64,000 nt of DNA from Astropecten irregularis (GCA_963971285.1 OZ020250.1:9470499-9534498); one strand, 5' to 3'; shown: positions 34,601 to 44,201, numbered from the stretch's first letter. Program-made: numbers and translations. The notes: generated by a model not told the origin, from the letters alone.

Positions 34601-37600
34601 ATGTGTTTCTACGTCCACAGCGCACATACGCGGCTTGCGCGTATTATCGAAGATTTGTCAAAGAGCGCGTCGTCTAGTTTTCTTACATATCTATGTTAAA
34701 AATGGCCATTACTGTCATAATGTCCATTTATGAATCCAGCAGACCAGTTGAAAGACAGTGACTGTCATATACTTACTTGATTTGTCCGTCCGGTGGGCTT
34801 TGTGTAGGGACATGCTTCAACTCCATATGCGTCTGATTTGCCATGACCTGTTGCCTGGTAACCACATCTACAGCCTGAGTCATGACCCCCATGTTGCCTT
34901 GTGATTGGTTCGTCAGAAGACTGTTCTTCAATTTCTGACGTGAAATGGAACAATACGTTCAACTGTAAATTTCTCTGTCATTTCTGTAGATAGTTGGCGA
35001 TAGATGCCATGTTTGTATTTGTGGAAGTCTTCTTCATACAATTCATCAACATCAAATGTTATAATCATCAATGCAGCTTGAGTGCACCAACCCAAAATAA
35101 AGAGTTTTTGCAAAATGTTGCATATATTGTATGCACTATACACGGGTTTACACCTTGGCGGCCATCTTAGATTTTGATTGCAACTTCAAAACGAGGCACT
35201 TTCAGGCATGCGCACTTTTCAAAGTGTAATCCCGTCCATTGTTGAAGACAATACACGGTTTTACACTTCGGCGGTTTTGATTTTGACTTCAAAACGAGAC
35301 ATTACTTTTCGAAGTGTAAACCCGTGTATTCACACATAATGCAAAGACGTGCACTCAATAATGCACTGTCATACCACACACAAAGGTGGCCGACTTTTTC
35401 TCACATGTCATGTGCAATCCATTTACTCTTTTATGATCTTATAACAGGAAACATCTAGATTTCAGAAAGGAATGTTAGCCCTTTTTCTTTTTTAAGTTTG
35501 AACATTTATACTGGCTCAGCATTTTATGAATTACCAATAAAGTATTTCCTATCATTACTTGTTTCACAGATTTGGAGTCCAGTTGTGTGGATTCTGTTCC
35601 CTCTTCGATGACGACCGAGACATGTGGCACTGCTGATATCGCTACGGGGATTGGAACCTCCGGGTTGGACACCGAGGGCGGTACAACGGGGATAGTCTGA
35701 CCACTGGGCAGACGTAGTAGGATAGGGCCGGAGATGGGGATAGTGTTGCGATTCAGCTGCACTGCCTGCATTATACCACTATGGTGTACATTAAGCAAGA
35801 AAAACAAGAAGGTAAACTTTATTAATAATTAGAGGTTCAAGGGATGGTACAGAACTGGTTTTTGCGACAAAACCGTTACATGACAGTGAAAGCACATTGT
35901 GTAATCCATCATATAACTTAACTGACAAACTTGTAGAAGTTTGAGGTCAATCAGCCATCTGGGTCACAAGAAAATAGTGAAAACCTGTTTGCACATTTCA
36001 ATATATTATGCGTTAATAATAAAATAGTTTCATTTCTCAACGAATATGGCATTTCAGACAAAAACATTTCATGGGATGTTTTCTCCTATCATCATCATTA
36101 TACTGTGTAAGTTTTATGTGAATCTGTGATCTTGAAGTGTATTTTCAATTCTTTAAGAAATGAAGTTTCTTTCCTCAAGAAGCATTTTGATTCTGATATT
36201 TTGGAAAGCTTCCATTTTGTGTTGTGATTCCTCACTTCATCCTACATCATGCACCAAGATCCTTCTCAACAATTGAAGATTAACAGCAGAGCCCAAGTGC
36301 TAAAACTTGATGGTTTGCTGGCCTCATTCCAGTGTTGCACTGTATGGGATTCAGTAAGACGCCTCGCCCAAATAGACCTACCCTCTCCATTCTTCCGGCT
36401 GACCACATTTCTCAGATATACATTCACAGGATAATTAGTAGTGGTATCAATACCATCTTCAAACTATGAAAGATTTTTTACGAGAATTCATTAAAGATAC
36501 ACGCCGGCTTCAAAGTCCAAAAAAATGAAGAGTGCAGAGTATAACACAATATTTCTAGAACACTGGATGAAGGTTTTCGTGAAAAAAAATTAGAAATAAG
36601 TCGTTTAATTAGGGTTAATTAACGGAAATCAAAATAAGGTCAAAGGTTAGCGTATACACATTTCCAGCCGTAACAAGTGTCAGAAGGATGTGGCACACCA
36701 ATGGTTTTAGACTGGTACTCGTAGCTGTGACTAAATGTTGCAGCTGCCGTATGAGAATTCCAGGAATGCGATACACGTACGTGTTTGCGAGGTGGCGCAA
36801 TGTTTGCGAGGGGCGCAATGTTTTTTCCGCCTGAAATGGTGTATTTATCCAGAAATTAGTAAAACAATGACCGAAAATCTTTTTGATCTTTTAAAAGATC
36901 AAAAATAAAAGAGAAAAGACTTAAGAAAAACCGTGGCCGTTTTTCACTGTTTTCTCAAAAAGTTGGCACCGTATGGGACTAAAATTTTCACAGATGACTG
37001 TTATTGTATTTCCCTTGATATTTTTGCCCATGAATCTGCATTTCTTTGACAAAAACCAATGTATGATACTACCTTTAAGTGTCTGCCAAACAATGCAATT
37101 CACATGTGAATGCTCTTGCACAGGATTTCTTAGACAGACATGTTTTGGCAAATGCAGCTCATATCATGACCAAAAAACTAAAAGAAAGGGTTTTTTTTAA
37201 AGGCATCAAGTTTGTTAAGTCACCTGTTCTGACCCATTACGGGTAAAGACCGAACGACTGACACTGGAGCCTGGTGAATGTTGGGAAGCTTGACCGACGC
37301 AACAGTGGACACCTCAATGACCTGACCCGTTAGGTCATCCCCCAACACCACAGCTTCCTGTAACTGCTGCTGCTGCTGCTGCTGCTGCTGTGCTTCATCC
37401 CCTGTGGTAGAGGAGACAGCCTGCTGTGAAGTCTCTTCTATAACCTGCTCCATGCTGGTCTCGGGGTCAATCTCCACAACTTGGTCGGAGATGTCCAAGG
37501 GAGGGTCTGCATCAGGTTTTGGGGTCGAGGCATCCGAGGCATCTGAACCCTATAAGAAGCAGAAGAATCTCATGTCAGCAGACATCGTTACAAAGCTTGG

Positions 37601-39327
37601 GTTTTTATTCAATTTCAAACAAACACAGATCTCAATCCCAAGATCCTGCACTCTTAATTAGCAGTATATTAGATGGTTGAGAATTCTCAACATTTATCTC
37701 CCAACGGCCAATTGTGTACTCCGCCCATTTTGGCTGCATATTATCAAAAACTGACTGAAAAAGTTTCAGATTCTTTTCAAAAATCTTACCCTAAAGACGC
37801 TGGCTTTGCGGAACAGCGCATCAAATGGATTAGGCGGTTCATTAAATAGTCCCACTTCCTCACAGTTCTTCAGGAAGCGTGTTGGAGTTGGCGTCTGATC
37901 AGCTGTCCGTAAGTGAAGGAAACAAATCAAACATCTTGAGAACATTTTCAGATGAGTAACAGAAGAGGCGGACTGAAGAATTGTTCAAATCACAACAAAT
38001 ATGTAGGCCCTATATATTGAGACTATGAAGAATTCAAATCTCTGAGCATTCAGAACTGAAGGCAACTGAAGAATTTGTTTGTAAATGTCACAGACTGGGG
38101 TGGACTTTTGAACATGAGTGAACCCAACTGTTTTGGATTCCAAAATGTTGGCAATCACGTCTGATTCTAGGGGTCGATTTCACCAACTCTTTGTAACTTA
38201 CTATCAATCATAGGACTAGTGATGCATTGCAGCCCTACAAAGTATATGATGGTTATCCTTCATTACTTGAGTTACAATTAATTGTGGGGCTTCGTGAAAT
38301 CGACCCCAGGGGCTGATTTCACAAACGCTTTGTCATGTTTGTGATCATCGCTAAAGCCAAAATTCATCGATACATGGAGAATTGCTTTGCAAAGTAGCGA
38401 TCACTTTTCCATTTAGCGATGGATTTGGCATTTAGCAATGATCACAAAGCATTAGTGAAATCGGCCCCAGGTCTGATATGCATGGATATGAATATGATGG
38501 AATATCAGTCCTGAAAGTGGAGTCAAAATTGCTGATCATCCTGTTTGTAAAAAACACCCTAAAGCAGAGTTCATTTTTTATAAGTCATGATAAAACGGAA
38601 GGCATCCATGTATCATGGGCTGGGTAGACTTACCAATGACTGGCGTGTCTAACGACTTGAGGTCTCGAAGACCCAGTGACATCTCATGCTTCCTTCGATG
38701 TACCTCCAGATGATCTTCATTTACAAAGCGCTGATTAACAAGACAACATCAAATAACATCATGAAATTACTGTTCATTTCTGGAGTACATTTGAACTGTC
38801 CTAATGCAGGCATGTTCTTGTTTTCGTTTTTTAAAGAACATGATTCAATTCTTGAGTTTGTTTCTAATTTATAAATTGTTGCACAAAACTTTTTCTTTTA
38901 ATTTACATCTGTTTAGTATGGTCCTATGGACATATCCATATGTTTGAAATTCTTTGGTGACCAGAAAGGTAAGTTACAAGAGTTCCAAAGGTCACTCAAC
39001 CACCTAACACATGATGCAGATTGTGGGGAATGTGGGCACCTTTAGAACCATTCATTTTTACACAAATAAAGTTTGAACAGTAAAATGTACACTGTTGTGA
39101 TTGCAGAATGAAAACAGGTTTTTTCTTTAACATTTACAGAATGAAACTGAATATACTGGTAATGATAAACTGAATGATTAGAAATGATTCAGCAGGTAAG
39201 TGCCTGGTAGATTATGGAAGAAGGAAAAAAAGGTTCCATTCAACTGGTTTGACTGGAGTGAGTATTCTGTACTGACCTGATTACATCCAATTTCCGTGCA
39301 GGCAAACGGTTTGCCACTGTCTCCCAT
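22657..39327 (-). CDS. ATF2: ATF2/ATF7-like bZIP transcription factor, 9 coding exons
   Basis: Stress-activated CRE-binding factor. Coding exons on the minus strand: 39327-39277, 38730-38634, 37902-37790, 37549-37224, 35778-35559, 34934-34777, 27826-27664, 25868-25769, 22742-22657; phases agree and give 437 residues plus TGA. The start is the ATG in accATGG directly before the zinc finger. Residues 6-34 form a C2H2 finger (C10, C15, H28, H32). Residues 51-61 read DQTPTPTRFLK, the paired Thr-Pro sites (T53, T55) that JNK/p38 phosphorylate in ATF2. A polyglutamine run lies near residue 150 (37363-37391). A proline-rich part has SGPILLRLPSGQTIPV as in ATF2/ATF7. Basic region and leucine zipper span about 323-403 (RFLERNRAAATRCRNKRK; LREEVAQLKQLLLAHNDCPV). 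The tail after the zipper is short (about 35 residues). The intron 27827-34776 holds a large transposon nest. Confidence 0.95.
22941..23080. repeat. Palindromic repeat family P1, copy 3
   Basis: GGGGTTGATTTCACAAAGCC to TTCAGTGAAATCGAGCC, with the GGATAACCCATCATATCC core. In the last ATF2-like intron. Confidence 0.75.
23367..23514. mobile_element. Small Tigger/pogo-like element, TA-flanked
   Basis: CAGCTGAATGCCACTATAAC to GTTATAGTGGCATTCCACTG, flanked by TA at 23365-23366 and 23515-23516. CAG...CTG ends around CACTATAAC are typical of pogo/Tigger Tc1-mariner relatives. Noncoding. Confidence 0.75.
23517..25012. mobile_element. Tigger/pogo-like element, 1.5 kb, noncoding
   Basis: CAGTCGAACCTCGTTAATAC to GTATTAATGAGGTTCGACTG, with TA at 23515-23516 and 25013-25014. 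Ends and TA target agree with pogo/Tigger elements. I see no transposase frame, so it is non-autonomous. It shares its left TA with the element ending at 23514. Confidence 0.8.
25125..25426 (+). mobile_element. MITE family M1, copy 4
   Basis: TTAAAGGTAGTATCATACTT to CCAAAGTATGATAGTACAT, with TTCATGGGCAAAAAA, GCATTTCGGGCAG and GATATGTTTCTACCATCACC. Confidence 0.8.
26255..26438. mobile_element. Small Tigger/pogo-like element, third copy
   Basis: CAGTGGAAACTCCCTATAAC to GTTTGTTATAAAAGCCTTGC, TA on both sides. The interior ACACAAACATTGGGAGTCAA and GATGATGTTGGGTATAGCC match the element at 23367-23514. Confidence 0.7.
26439..27663 (-). other. ATF2-like intron without recognised content
   Basis: Intronic AT-rich sequence. 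I saw no repeat family or exon. Confidence 0.4.
27870..27984 (-). mobile_element. tRNA-SINE 3' part, broken at a TA
   Basis: Read on the minus strand: GTAGGTTCAAATCTCACTGC (B box) then AGTCAATTTTCTTTGTTCAC, the tail seen in the SINEs at 57.9 and 61.9 kb. The tRNA-like head is missing where the pogo-like element starts. Confidence 0.6.
30290..32146 (-). pseudogene. Broken gene of an uncharacterised multicopy family (EADTR / DADVLLLL / GCDTTS)
   Basis: On the minus strand pieces appear in family order: SMAQDLVYSAAGKMDSQTT-type sequence (about 32000, also mirrored in the left arm near 29966-30020), FDKFRKGRIKGATRTRRT (about 31.4 kb), a 139-codon open piece 31060-30641 with HEEADTRLELHA, VVLSRDADVLLLLV and HAFTGCDTTSYI, then GWKRGDSGLQPVLMSLSPIP with a degraded cysteine-rich end (about 30.5-30.3 kb). 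From memory, similar proteins are multicopy and unannotated in cnidarians, molluscs and echinoderms. The acidic motifs resemble the EA(E/D), DxD and GCD motifs of FEN/PIN-type nucleases; this is inference. It is interrupted several times, once by the MITE at 31628. Confidence 0.6.
31628..31916. mobile_element. hAT-like MITE, 289 bp, perfect 8-bp target duplication
   Basis: CAGGCGCGGTTCTA to AGAACCGCGCCTG, flanked on both sides by GAAGAAGC (31620-31627 and 31917-31924). An 8-bp duplication and CAG..CTG ends fit the hAT superfamily. The interior has long G and C runs (31649-31685). Confidence 0.85.
33799..33875 (+). mobile_element. tRNA-SINE 3' part, broken at a TA, opposite orientation
   Basis: TTCCAGAGATTGCAGATTCG then AATCC (B box) and TGTCAAGTTTGTTTTCAGCC. 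Its head is missing where the outer element ends, mirroring 27870-27984. Confidence 0.55.
34407..34618. mobile_element. Foldback MITE, 212 bp
   Basis: GTGGATACGTCATACAAATC to TGTGTTTCTACGTCCAC, with long imperfect arms (GTAGCTATCTTCGGTGGCTT / AAGCCATTGAAAATAGCTAC; ACATTGTTTGCT / AGCAAACAAT). Confidence 0.7.
35134..35330. repeat. Duplicated inverted repeat (ACACGGGTTTACAC)
   Basis: TACACGGGTTTACACCTTGG, TTTCAAAGTGTAATCCCGTC, ATACACGGTTTTACACTTCG and CGAAGTGTAAACCCGTGTAT alternate in orientation. It looks like two adjacent copies of a small foldback element. Confidence 0.6.
35841..36142 (+). mobile_element. MITE family M3, copy 1
   Basis: GGGATGGTACAGAACTGG, TTTTGCGACAAAACCGTTAC, AGCCATCTGGGTCACAAG, AACATTTCATGGGATG. 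The reverse complement recurs at 43375-43788. The right end is degraded. Confidence 0.65.
36829..37079 (-). mobile_element. MITE family M1, copy 5 (partial)
   Basis: On the minus strand it starts TTAAAGGTAGTATCATACAT and runs through TTCATGGGCAAAAATATCAA, the CAGTCCCATACGGTGCC block and a GATCTTTTAAAAGATCAAAA hairpin to TTTCAGGCGGAAAAA. Confidence 0.75.
38170..38308. repeat. Palindromic repeat family P1, copy 4
   Basis: GGGGTCGATTTCACCAACTC to TTCGTGAAATCGACCCC. It directly abuts the next element, which shares its terminal motif but not its core. Confidence 0.75.
38309..38468. mobile_element. MITE with GGGGCTGATTTCAC ends, abutting P1 copy 4
   Basis: GGGGCTGATTTCACAAACGC to TTAGTGAAATCGGCCCC, with inner arms TTTGTGATCATCGCTAAA / TTTAGCAATGATCACAAA. 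Same terminal motif as family P1, unrelated core. Confidence 0.7.
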
Positions 39328-39472
39328 GGTACCTTGTGTCAGGGGACCCTGCTCTCTTTCGTGTCAAATAACAATCTGTGACCAAAATCATCAATTTGTA
39401 TTATACTTCATTGTCATCAAAATGTATCATTTTAAAATCAAGATGGTAGGCCTACATATGGAGGAAAAGCAT

Positions 39473-40187
39473 TCGTACCCAGGTTAACCCGTACCCAAGT
39501 CATCTCGTACCCAAGTTTACCGTACCCTAGTCAACTCGTAACCCAGTCAACTTGTACCCAAGCTTACCGTACCCAAGTCATCTCGTACCCAAGTTAAGTA
39601 ATGCCTGAGTCAAGTCGTACCTCAGTAACCTCATACCCAAGTTTACCATACCCTAGTCAACTCGTAACCCAGTCAACTCGTACCCAAACTTACCGTACCC
39701 AAGTCATCTCGTACCCAAGTTAAGTCATGCCTGAGTCAAGTCATACCCCAGTCAACTCGTACCCAAGTTTACCATACCCTGGGGCCTTTTCCAAACCTCG
39801 GCTCCGGCTCAGGCTCCATTTCGTGACTCAATTTTTGAATAACAGGTATCAAAATAGAGGCTTTTGGTTACGGATTGGAAGTAGATACTCTATTTTGAAC
39901 AAGAAAACAGAGATTCAGCTTCAATGACAAGCCACAACCTACATTTTCAGCATATGGATGACAGCGCCGGAGCCTGAGCCGGAGCCGGAGCCGAGGTTTG
40001 GAAAAGGGCCCTAGTCAACTCATAACCCAGTCAACTCGTACCCAAACTTACCATACCCAAGTCATCTCGTACCCAAGTTAAGTCGTACCCAAGTTAAGTC
40101 GTACCCAAGTTAAGTCGTACCCAAGTTAAGTCGTACCCGAGTCAAGTCGTACCCCGGTTAACTCGTACCCAGGTCAACTCGTACCCC
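39473..40187. repeat. Degenerate 16-bp minisatellite (GTACCCAAGTCAACTC)
   Basis: Many units of GTACCCARGTYRWSTC type, interrupted at 39781-40011 by MITE M2. The reverse-oriented array at 40576-40662 may be the partner arm. It lies upstream of the ATF2-like coding start, inside its probable first intron. Confidence 0.9.
39781..40011. mobile_element. MITE family M2, copy 2, inside the minisatellite
   Basis: GGGGCCTTTTCCAAACCTCG then GCTCCGG, and CCGGAGCCGAGGTTTGGAAA then AGGGCCC at the right. CCCT-like bases on both edges could be a short target duplication, but the repeat context makes this ambiguous. Confidence 0.8.
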
Positions 40188-40575
40188 TATGCAATTGTGC
40201 ATAAAATCTTTTTGTGTTGCTCCTCGAAGACCGTGACATTTAGTGTTCTTATTTTTAATGTCTCTTTTAATCGCAAAAATCCCCATTTCAAAATTATTAT
40301 TTATAATTGGAGAGCCCATCTCCCAAAAATTCCTGTTTCAAAATCAATTGAATAAAACATCCCACCCATCACCGTCCGTTTCAAAATCAAAATAATTTGG
40401 GCATTCCACCTGCCCACAAAATCCCTGTTCATAACCCGACAAATGATAAAAACACAGCAAAATTAAAACAGACAGACAGTAGGCCTAATGTTAGTTGTAG
40501 TTTTATATTCATTTTAATTCAGAGTATGGCAGTTGCGAAGTCTGTCAGCGGCGGCCACATACCTTGTGCAGTAAT

Positions 40576-40662
40576 GGGGTACGACTTGACTCGGGTACGA
40601 CTTAACCATGTTAACCTGGCCGGGTACGACTCGAGATGACCTGGGTACGAGTTGACTTGGGT
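40576..40662. repeat. Short minisatellite array in opposite orientation
   Basis: GGGTACGACTTGACTCGGGT, CCGGGTACGACTCGAGATGA and TGGGTACGAGTTGACTTGGG are reverse complements of the units at 39473-40187. Confidence 0.8.
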
Positions 40663-40793
40663 GTCATTTTTGAGGTACTTTCTATAAGTTTATATAGTAA
40701 TACTGTAAATTGGCCAATCAGAGTAAGGGAACGGCAAAATATCGTTTGTAGGAAGAATGCCGGTGCCGGCAAAATATCTCTGCTTTATTTAAA

Positions 40794-40836
40794 CGCAGTG
40801 GCTATCGTTACGGCTGCCGTAACGATAGCCACTGCG
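40794..40836. repeat. Perfect hairpin, 21-bp arms, one-base loop
   Basis: CGCAGTGGCTATCGTTACGG then C (40794-40814), T at 40815, and the exact reverse complement at 40816-40836. It is far longer than expected by chance and not part of a repeat family I noticed in the window. Confidence 0.9.
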
Positions 40837-41065
40837 GAATTTAAAACTAACGAAGTTAAACTACCAATGACCAAAAATGACCAATGTGATCATGGTGATT
40901 GACAGGTCAGGAGGTGTTTTATCACATGTCTATTTGAGTATTTCCGATCGGCCTCAATCAATCACAACATTTCACCCTTTTCACAAACTCCCTGACCATA
41001 CATGCCTTCCAAAAATCATCAAGCTCTCTTTCAAAAGACAAAATTAGCGATGACTTTTGACTTAC

Positions 41066-41150
41066 CGATCTTAAATCTCCAAGTTCTCCCTCGCTTCCTT
41101 GTTGATCAACCACGTTAGCTTTAGATGACGCGACGCGTTATTCTTGTACC
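41066..41150 (-). other. Probable noncoding first exon of the ATF2-like gene
   Basis: On the minus strand a good donor (TCG|GTAAGTCA) sits at 41066/41065, about 1.7 kb upstream of the coding start, and is followed upstream by a CRE-bearing, GC-richer segment. A matching acceptor could be at 39349 (GAGAGCAG|GGTCCCC), which would make exon 2 run 39348-39277. The transcription start is not visible; the right-hand limit is approximate. Confidence 0.4.
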
Positions 41151-41197
41151 ATTACGTAGTGTGCACACGATCGAGAAGGACGGAGAAAAATTCCCCA

Positions 41198-41226
41198 TGA
41201 CGTCATGGTCACACTATCTTACGTCA
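41198..41226. promoter_or_regulatory. Perfect CRE plus a second CRE-like site
   Basis: TGACGTCA at 41198-41205 is the full palindromic cAMP-response element; TTACGTCA follows at 41219-41226. They lie just upstream of the probable first exon of the ATF2-like gene, whose product belongs to a family that binds exactly this palindrome. Autoregulation is an inference. Confidence 0.5.
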
Positions 41227-41519
41227 GGTATGGTACCTAAACGAACATTTGCAATGCTATCGTTCTGATTTAGGGGCTGGGTTGGGAACAGACTATAAGA
41301 AATGTTTGCCTCGTTGGCATCGACCGTTGAGGGCGGGGGGGTCAGTTTGGTGCAGAATAATAAGCGCGTGGTGTACATTGTATGTAAAGTTGATCCATTC
41401 TCGGGGAATCGAACCGGAGACCTACCCGGTGAAAGGTGAAGAACTGGAAAAATCCATGGCCAACCTTACATGGCCAACCTTACACGGATAAAGGACTATA
41501 GTCTTTGCATAAGTCTCCT

Positions 41520-41858
41520 TAGTTAACCCTTTAGCACACTGGATAATTACTGCATTGTATTATATTTATTTATTTCTTATATAAATGTCTATTCATTTGA
41601 CTAATCTAATCGCTTTTTGTCTAGCCTAGTATTAGTAAATGTAACATTGTTTGTTTATTGTGGTCTGTTATGTAATCCAATGTTTGTTGTGTTTTTGTTT
41701 GCTTTGTTTAGTCTTGTTTATGTACCGTATACAGGCTGTTCCTTCCACAAGCCTTGCTTTTTTGGAACTTGCCTCCACTTCAATCTAAACCTCTGTATAT
41801 TATTGATATTGTTGTTTTGTGGAAATAAATGTTACTTGAATTGAATTGAATTGAATAG
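41520..41858 (+). mobile_element. Probable non-LTR retroelement 3' end with TTGAA tail
   Basis: T-rich noncoding sequence ends GGAAATAAATGTTACTTGAA and then TTGAA repeats. A poly(A)-type hexamer with a terminal microsatellite is typical of LINE or SINE 3' ends. No coding part. Confidence 0.4.
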
Positions 41859-41909
41859 TCGTGCTGTTATTACTGTTTTGTTGAAACTTAATTAAGAAAT
41901 TCATTTCAA

Positions 41910-42281
41910 TTAAAGGTAATATCATACTTTGATTGATATCAAAAGAAATACAGATTCATGGGCAAAAATATCAAGGCAGATACAGTAACAGTCATCTGTG
42001 AAAATTTCAGTCCCATACGGTGCCCACTTTTTTTTTTAGAAAACAGTGAAAAACAGCCACAGTATTTCTTAAGTCTTTTCTCTTTTATTTTTGATCTTTT
42101 AAAAAGATCAAAAAGATTTTCGGTCGTTATTTTACTAATTTCTGGATAGATACACCATTTCAGGCGGAAAAATGCTAACGGTATGTTTCTACCACCACCA
42201 TCTTCATACCCTGTAAAGTTATTGGGAAATCTGTGAACATTTCTGTTTTGGTTTCTTACCAAAGTATGATACTACCTTTAA
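41910..42281 (+). mobile_element. MITE family M1, copy 6 (near full length)
   Basis: TTAAAGGTAATATCATACTT to AAAGTATGATACTACCTTTA. Contains the GATCTTTTAAAAAGATCAAA hairpin and the GTATGTTTCTACCACCACC block. It is one of the best copies for defining the family. Confidence 0.85.
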
Positions 42282-42387
42282 GTCCGAGTCTGACTTTTCA
42301 TATTTTCCGGCGTGCTTAACTAATTAATTAATAAACTATGCCGTACGTAGTCATTTGATTATTATGTATATTCATTATATAATGTAT

Positions 42388-42432
42388 TAATTAATTAATT
42401 AATTAATTAATTAATTAATTAATTAATTAATT
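42388..42432. repeat. (TTAA)n microsatellite
   Basis: About eleven tandem TTAA/ATTA tetranucleotides. Confidence 0.95.
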
Positions 42433-42867
42433 TTCCGTTTATTTCAAATAATTCCATAAAATCACACAAGTAAGTAATGTGTACAATTAACTGAAGAAAA
42501 GAAATTAACTGAAAAAGAAGAACTTAGTATATAACGAATAACAATGCACACACAATGGTTAAAACAATGTTTTCTATATTTATTTATTTCTTTTTCTCTC
42601 TTCTCATCTCCGCCAATATCAAGCTACTATTAACAATTCATTACAAAGGGAGTCGCACAAACAATCAAGATGAAATCGGCTACCAGGATTTCAAATCGAG
42701 CCACATCCCCGAATTCCCTAGAAAAAAAAACATATTCTAAAAGGATACCGGTACTAATAATTAAGCCAGTTTGTTCTTCCTATTGGAAGGTGGAGGTATA
42801 ACATGGAAAAGCCGGAGTACTGCCAGAAGCGGATCTAGAGCCCCCCCCCCCCCCCCAGAACCGCCAT

Positions 42868-42985
42868 TGGGTCGCCGGTTCGGTTCGAATCCCGCTCCAA
42901 TCAGATTTTCTTTGTTCACCTTCCAATGACTAAAACATTAATTCAGTTTCCATTATGGTTCAGTTGGATGATAATATAAATAAAA
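42868..42985 (+). mobile_element. tRNA-SINE 3' part
   Basis: GTCGCCGGTTCGGTTCGAAT (B box), CCGCTCCAATCAGATTTTCT, TTGTTCACCTTCCAATGAC, then TTTCCATTATGGTTCAGTTG. A C-run at 42841-42857 and a weak GAAGCGGATCTAGAG precede it. Confidence 0.6.
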
Positions 42986-43111
42986 GTTGGTCTGCGGCTG
43001 TGAAGGGGTAGGTGGGGGGGTCCCTAGATCATCCACTGCAACCCAATTATTTTTTAAGTACTGGGATAATTATAATAAGTACAGTGTATAGGGCTAGCCT
43101 GCTAGGGAGAT

Positions 43112-43334
43112 ACGTATACAGAGCGGATCCAGGATTTTCCAGCAAGGGGCCTGAAAATAATGCACCAATTCAATAGCAACCGCGATGTACTGATTTGGGG
43201 CGATCATAGCAGGTTACTGTGGGCCTGACGAGTGAAGTGAACTGCCCCTCTAGCTCTACATGTATTCTTTCTGTGGGAGGGGGGGGGGGGGCGCACGCGC
43301 TCCCTCCTCCTAGATCCTGGATCCACCCCTTTGT
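43112..43334. mobile_element. hAT-type MITE-like repeat with GGATCCAGGAT ends
   Basis: CAGAGCGGATCCAGGATTTT and TCCTAGATCCTGGATCCACC then CCTTTG. The interior holds a G-run. I could not confirm a target duplication. Confidence 0.5.
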
Positions 43335-43374
43335 TCCGAACATCTTCAGGAATTTTCAGCTTTTTACGAATTAA

Positions 43375-43788
43375 AGGGAGGGTACAGAATTGGTAAGACA
43401 AAAATAATACACTTCATAATCACAGATTCACATGAAACTTACACAGTATAATGGTGATGATAGGAGAAAACATCCCATGAAATGTTTTTGTCTGAAATGC
43501 CATATTCGTTGAGAAATAAATGAGAAACTATATTTTCCGATTGGAATAAATCGCATCGAAGCGTTTTATTCATTCGTTGAAACATAGAGGAAATCTGTTT
43601 CCTTCCTCTATGGTTGAAATGTGTACAGTTCTCCGTACACGGGTTTTCACTATTTTCTCGTGACCCAGATGGCTGATTGACATCAAACTTCTACAGGTTT
43701 GTCAGTTAAGGTATATGATGGATTACATAATGTGCTTTCACTGTCAGCAACGGTTTTGTCGCAAACACCAGTTCTATACCATCCCTTT
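43375..43788 (-). mobile_element. MITE family M3, copy 2
   Basis: Inverted relative to 35841: ACATCCCATGAAATG, CTTGTGACC-type AGATGGCTGATTGACATC, AACGGTTTTGTCGCAAACAC. Ends AGGGAGGGTACAGAATTGG and CAGTTCTATACCATCCCTTT. Confidence 0.7.
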
Positions 43789-43825
43789 AATTAAAACTCG
43801 TGGGTAATGCTTCAGTGTCCAATTA

Positions 43826-44165
43826 ATAATAATAATAATAATTTGGGAGGCTAATCATCCTTACTCGCAGCTGGGGTGCTGAATTGCGAAGGATGCGACT
43901 TCAACGTAATCGAGTAGCAGGCTTTCATGGGCGCCTTTGGCTGCCAGCCACATCAACCCATATATGATCACGGAGTACAGCCTGAGATCGAAAGTGTTTG
44001 ATTTTTTGTGGAGGGAGGAAAACCTGATCACCTGGAGAAAAACCCTCGTAGCATAGGAGAGAACCAACGCACAACTCTACTCACATAATATGACCCAGGC
44101 CGGAATCGAACCCGGGCCACATTGGTGAGAGGCGAGTGCCTAACGCACTTGCCACCTATGCCCCC
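43826..44165 (-). mobile_element. tRNA-derived SINE, near full length
   Basis: On the minus strand GTGGCAAGTGCGTTAGGCAC, TCGCCTCTCACCAATGTGGC, CCGGGTTCGATTCCGGCC (B box), then GTTGGTTCTCTCCTATGCTA and GAGGTTTTTCTCC-like sequence, ending in an ATT-type microsatellite. The layout matches a tRNA SINE common in invertebrate deuterostomes (from memory). Confidence 0.75.
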
Positions 44166-44171
44166 ATGCCC

Positions 44172-44201
44172 CCGTCACGGTTGCCATGGCAACCGTGACG
44201 G
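44172..44201. promoter_or_regulatory. 30-bp perfect palindrome containing an RFX X-box
   Basis: The palindrome's centre GTTGCCATGGCAAC (44180-44193) fits the RFX consensus GTNRCCNNRGYAAC at every position. It is 1.7 kb upstream of the start codon of the unrecognised MGC protein. A donor-like AAAT|GTAAGAAC follows about 70 bases later and AATCGTACAG|GTAGGCC near 44978, either of which could end a noncoding first exon. Confidence 0.5.
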
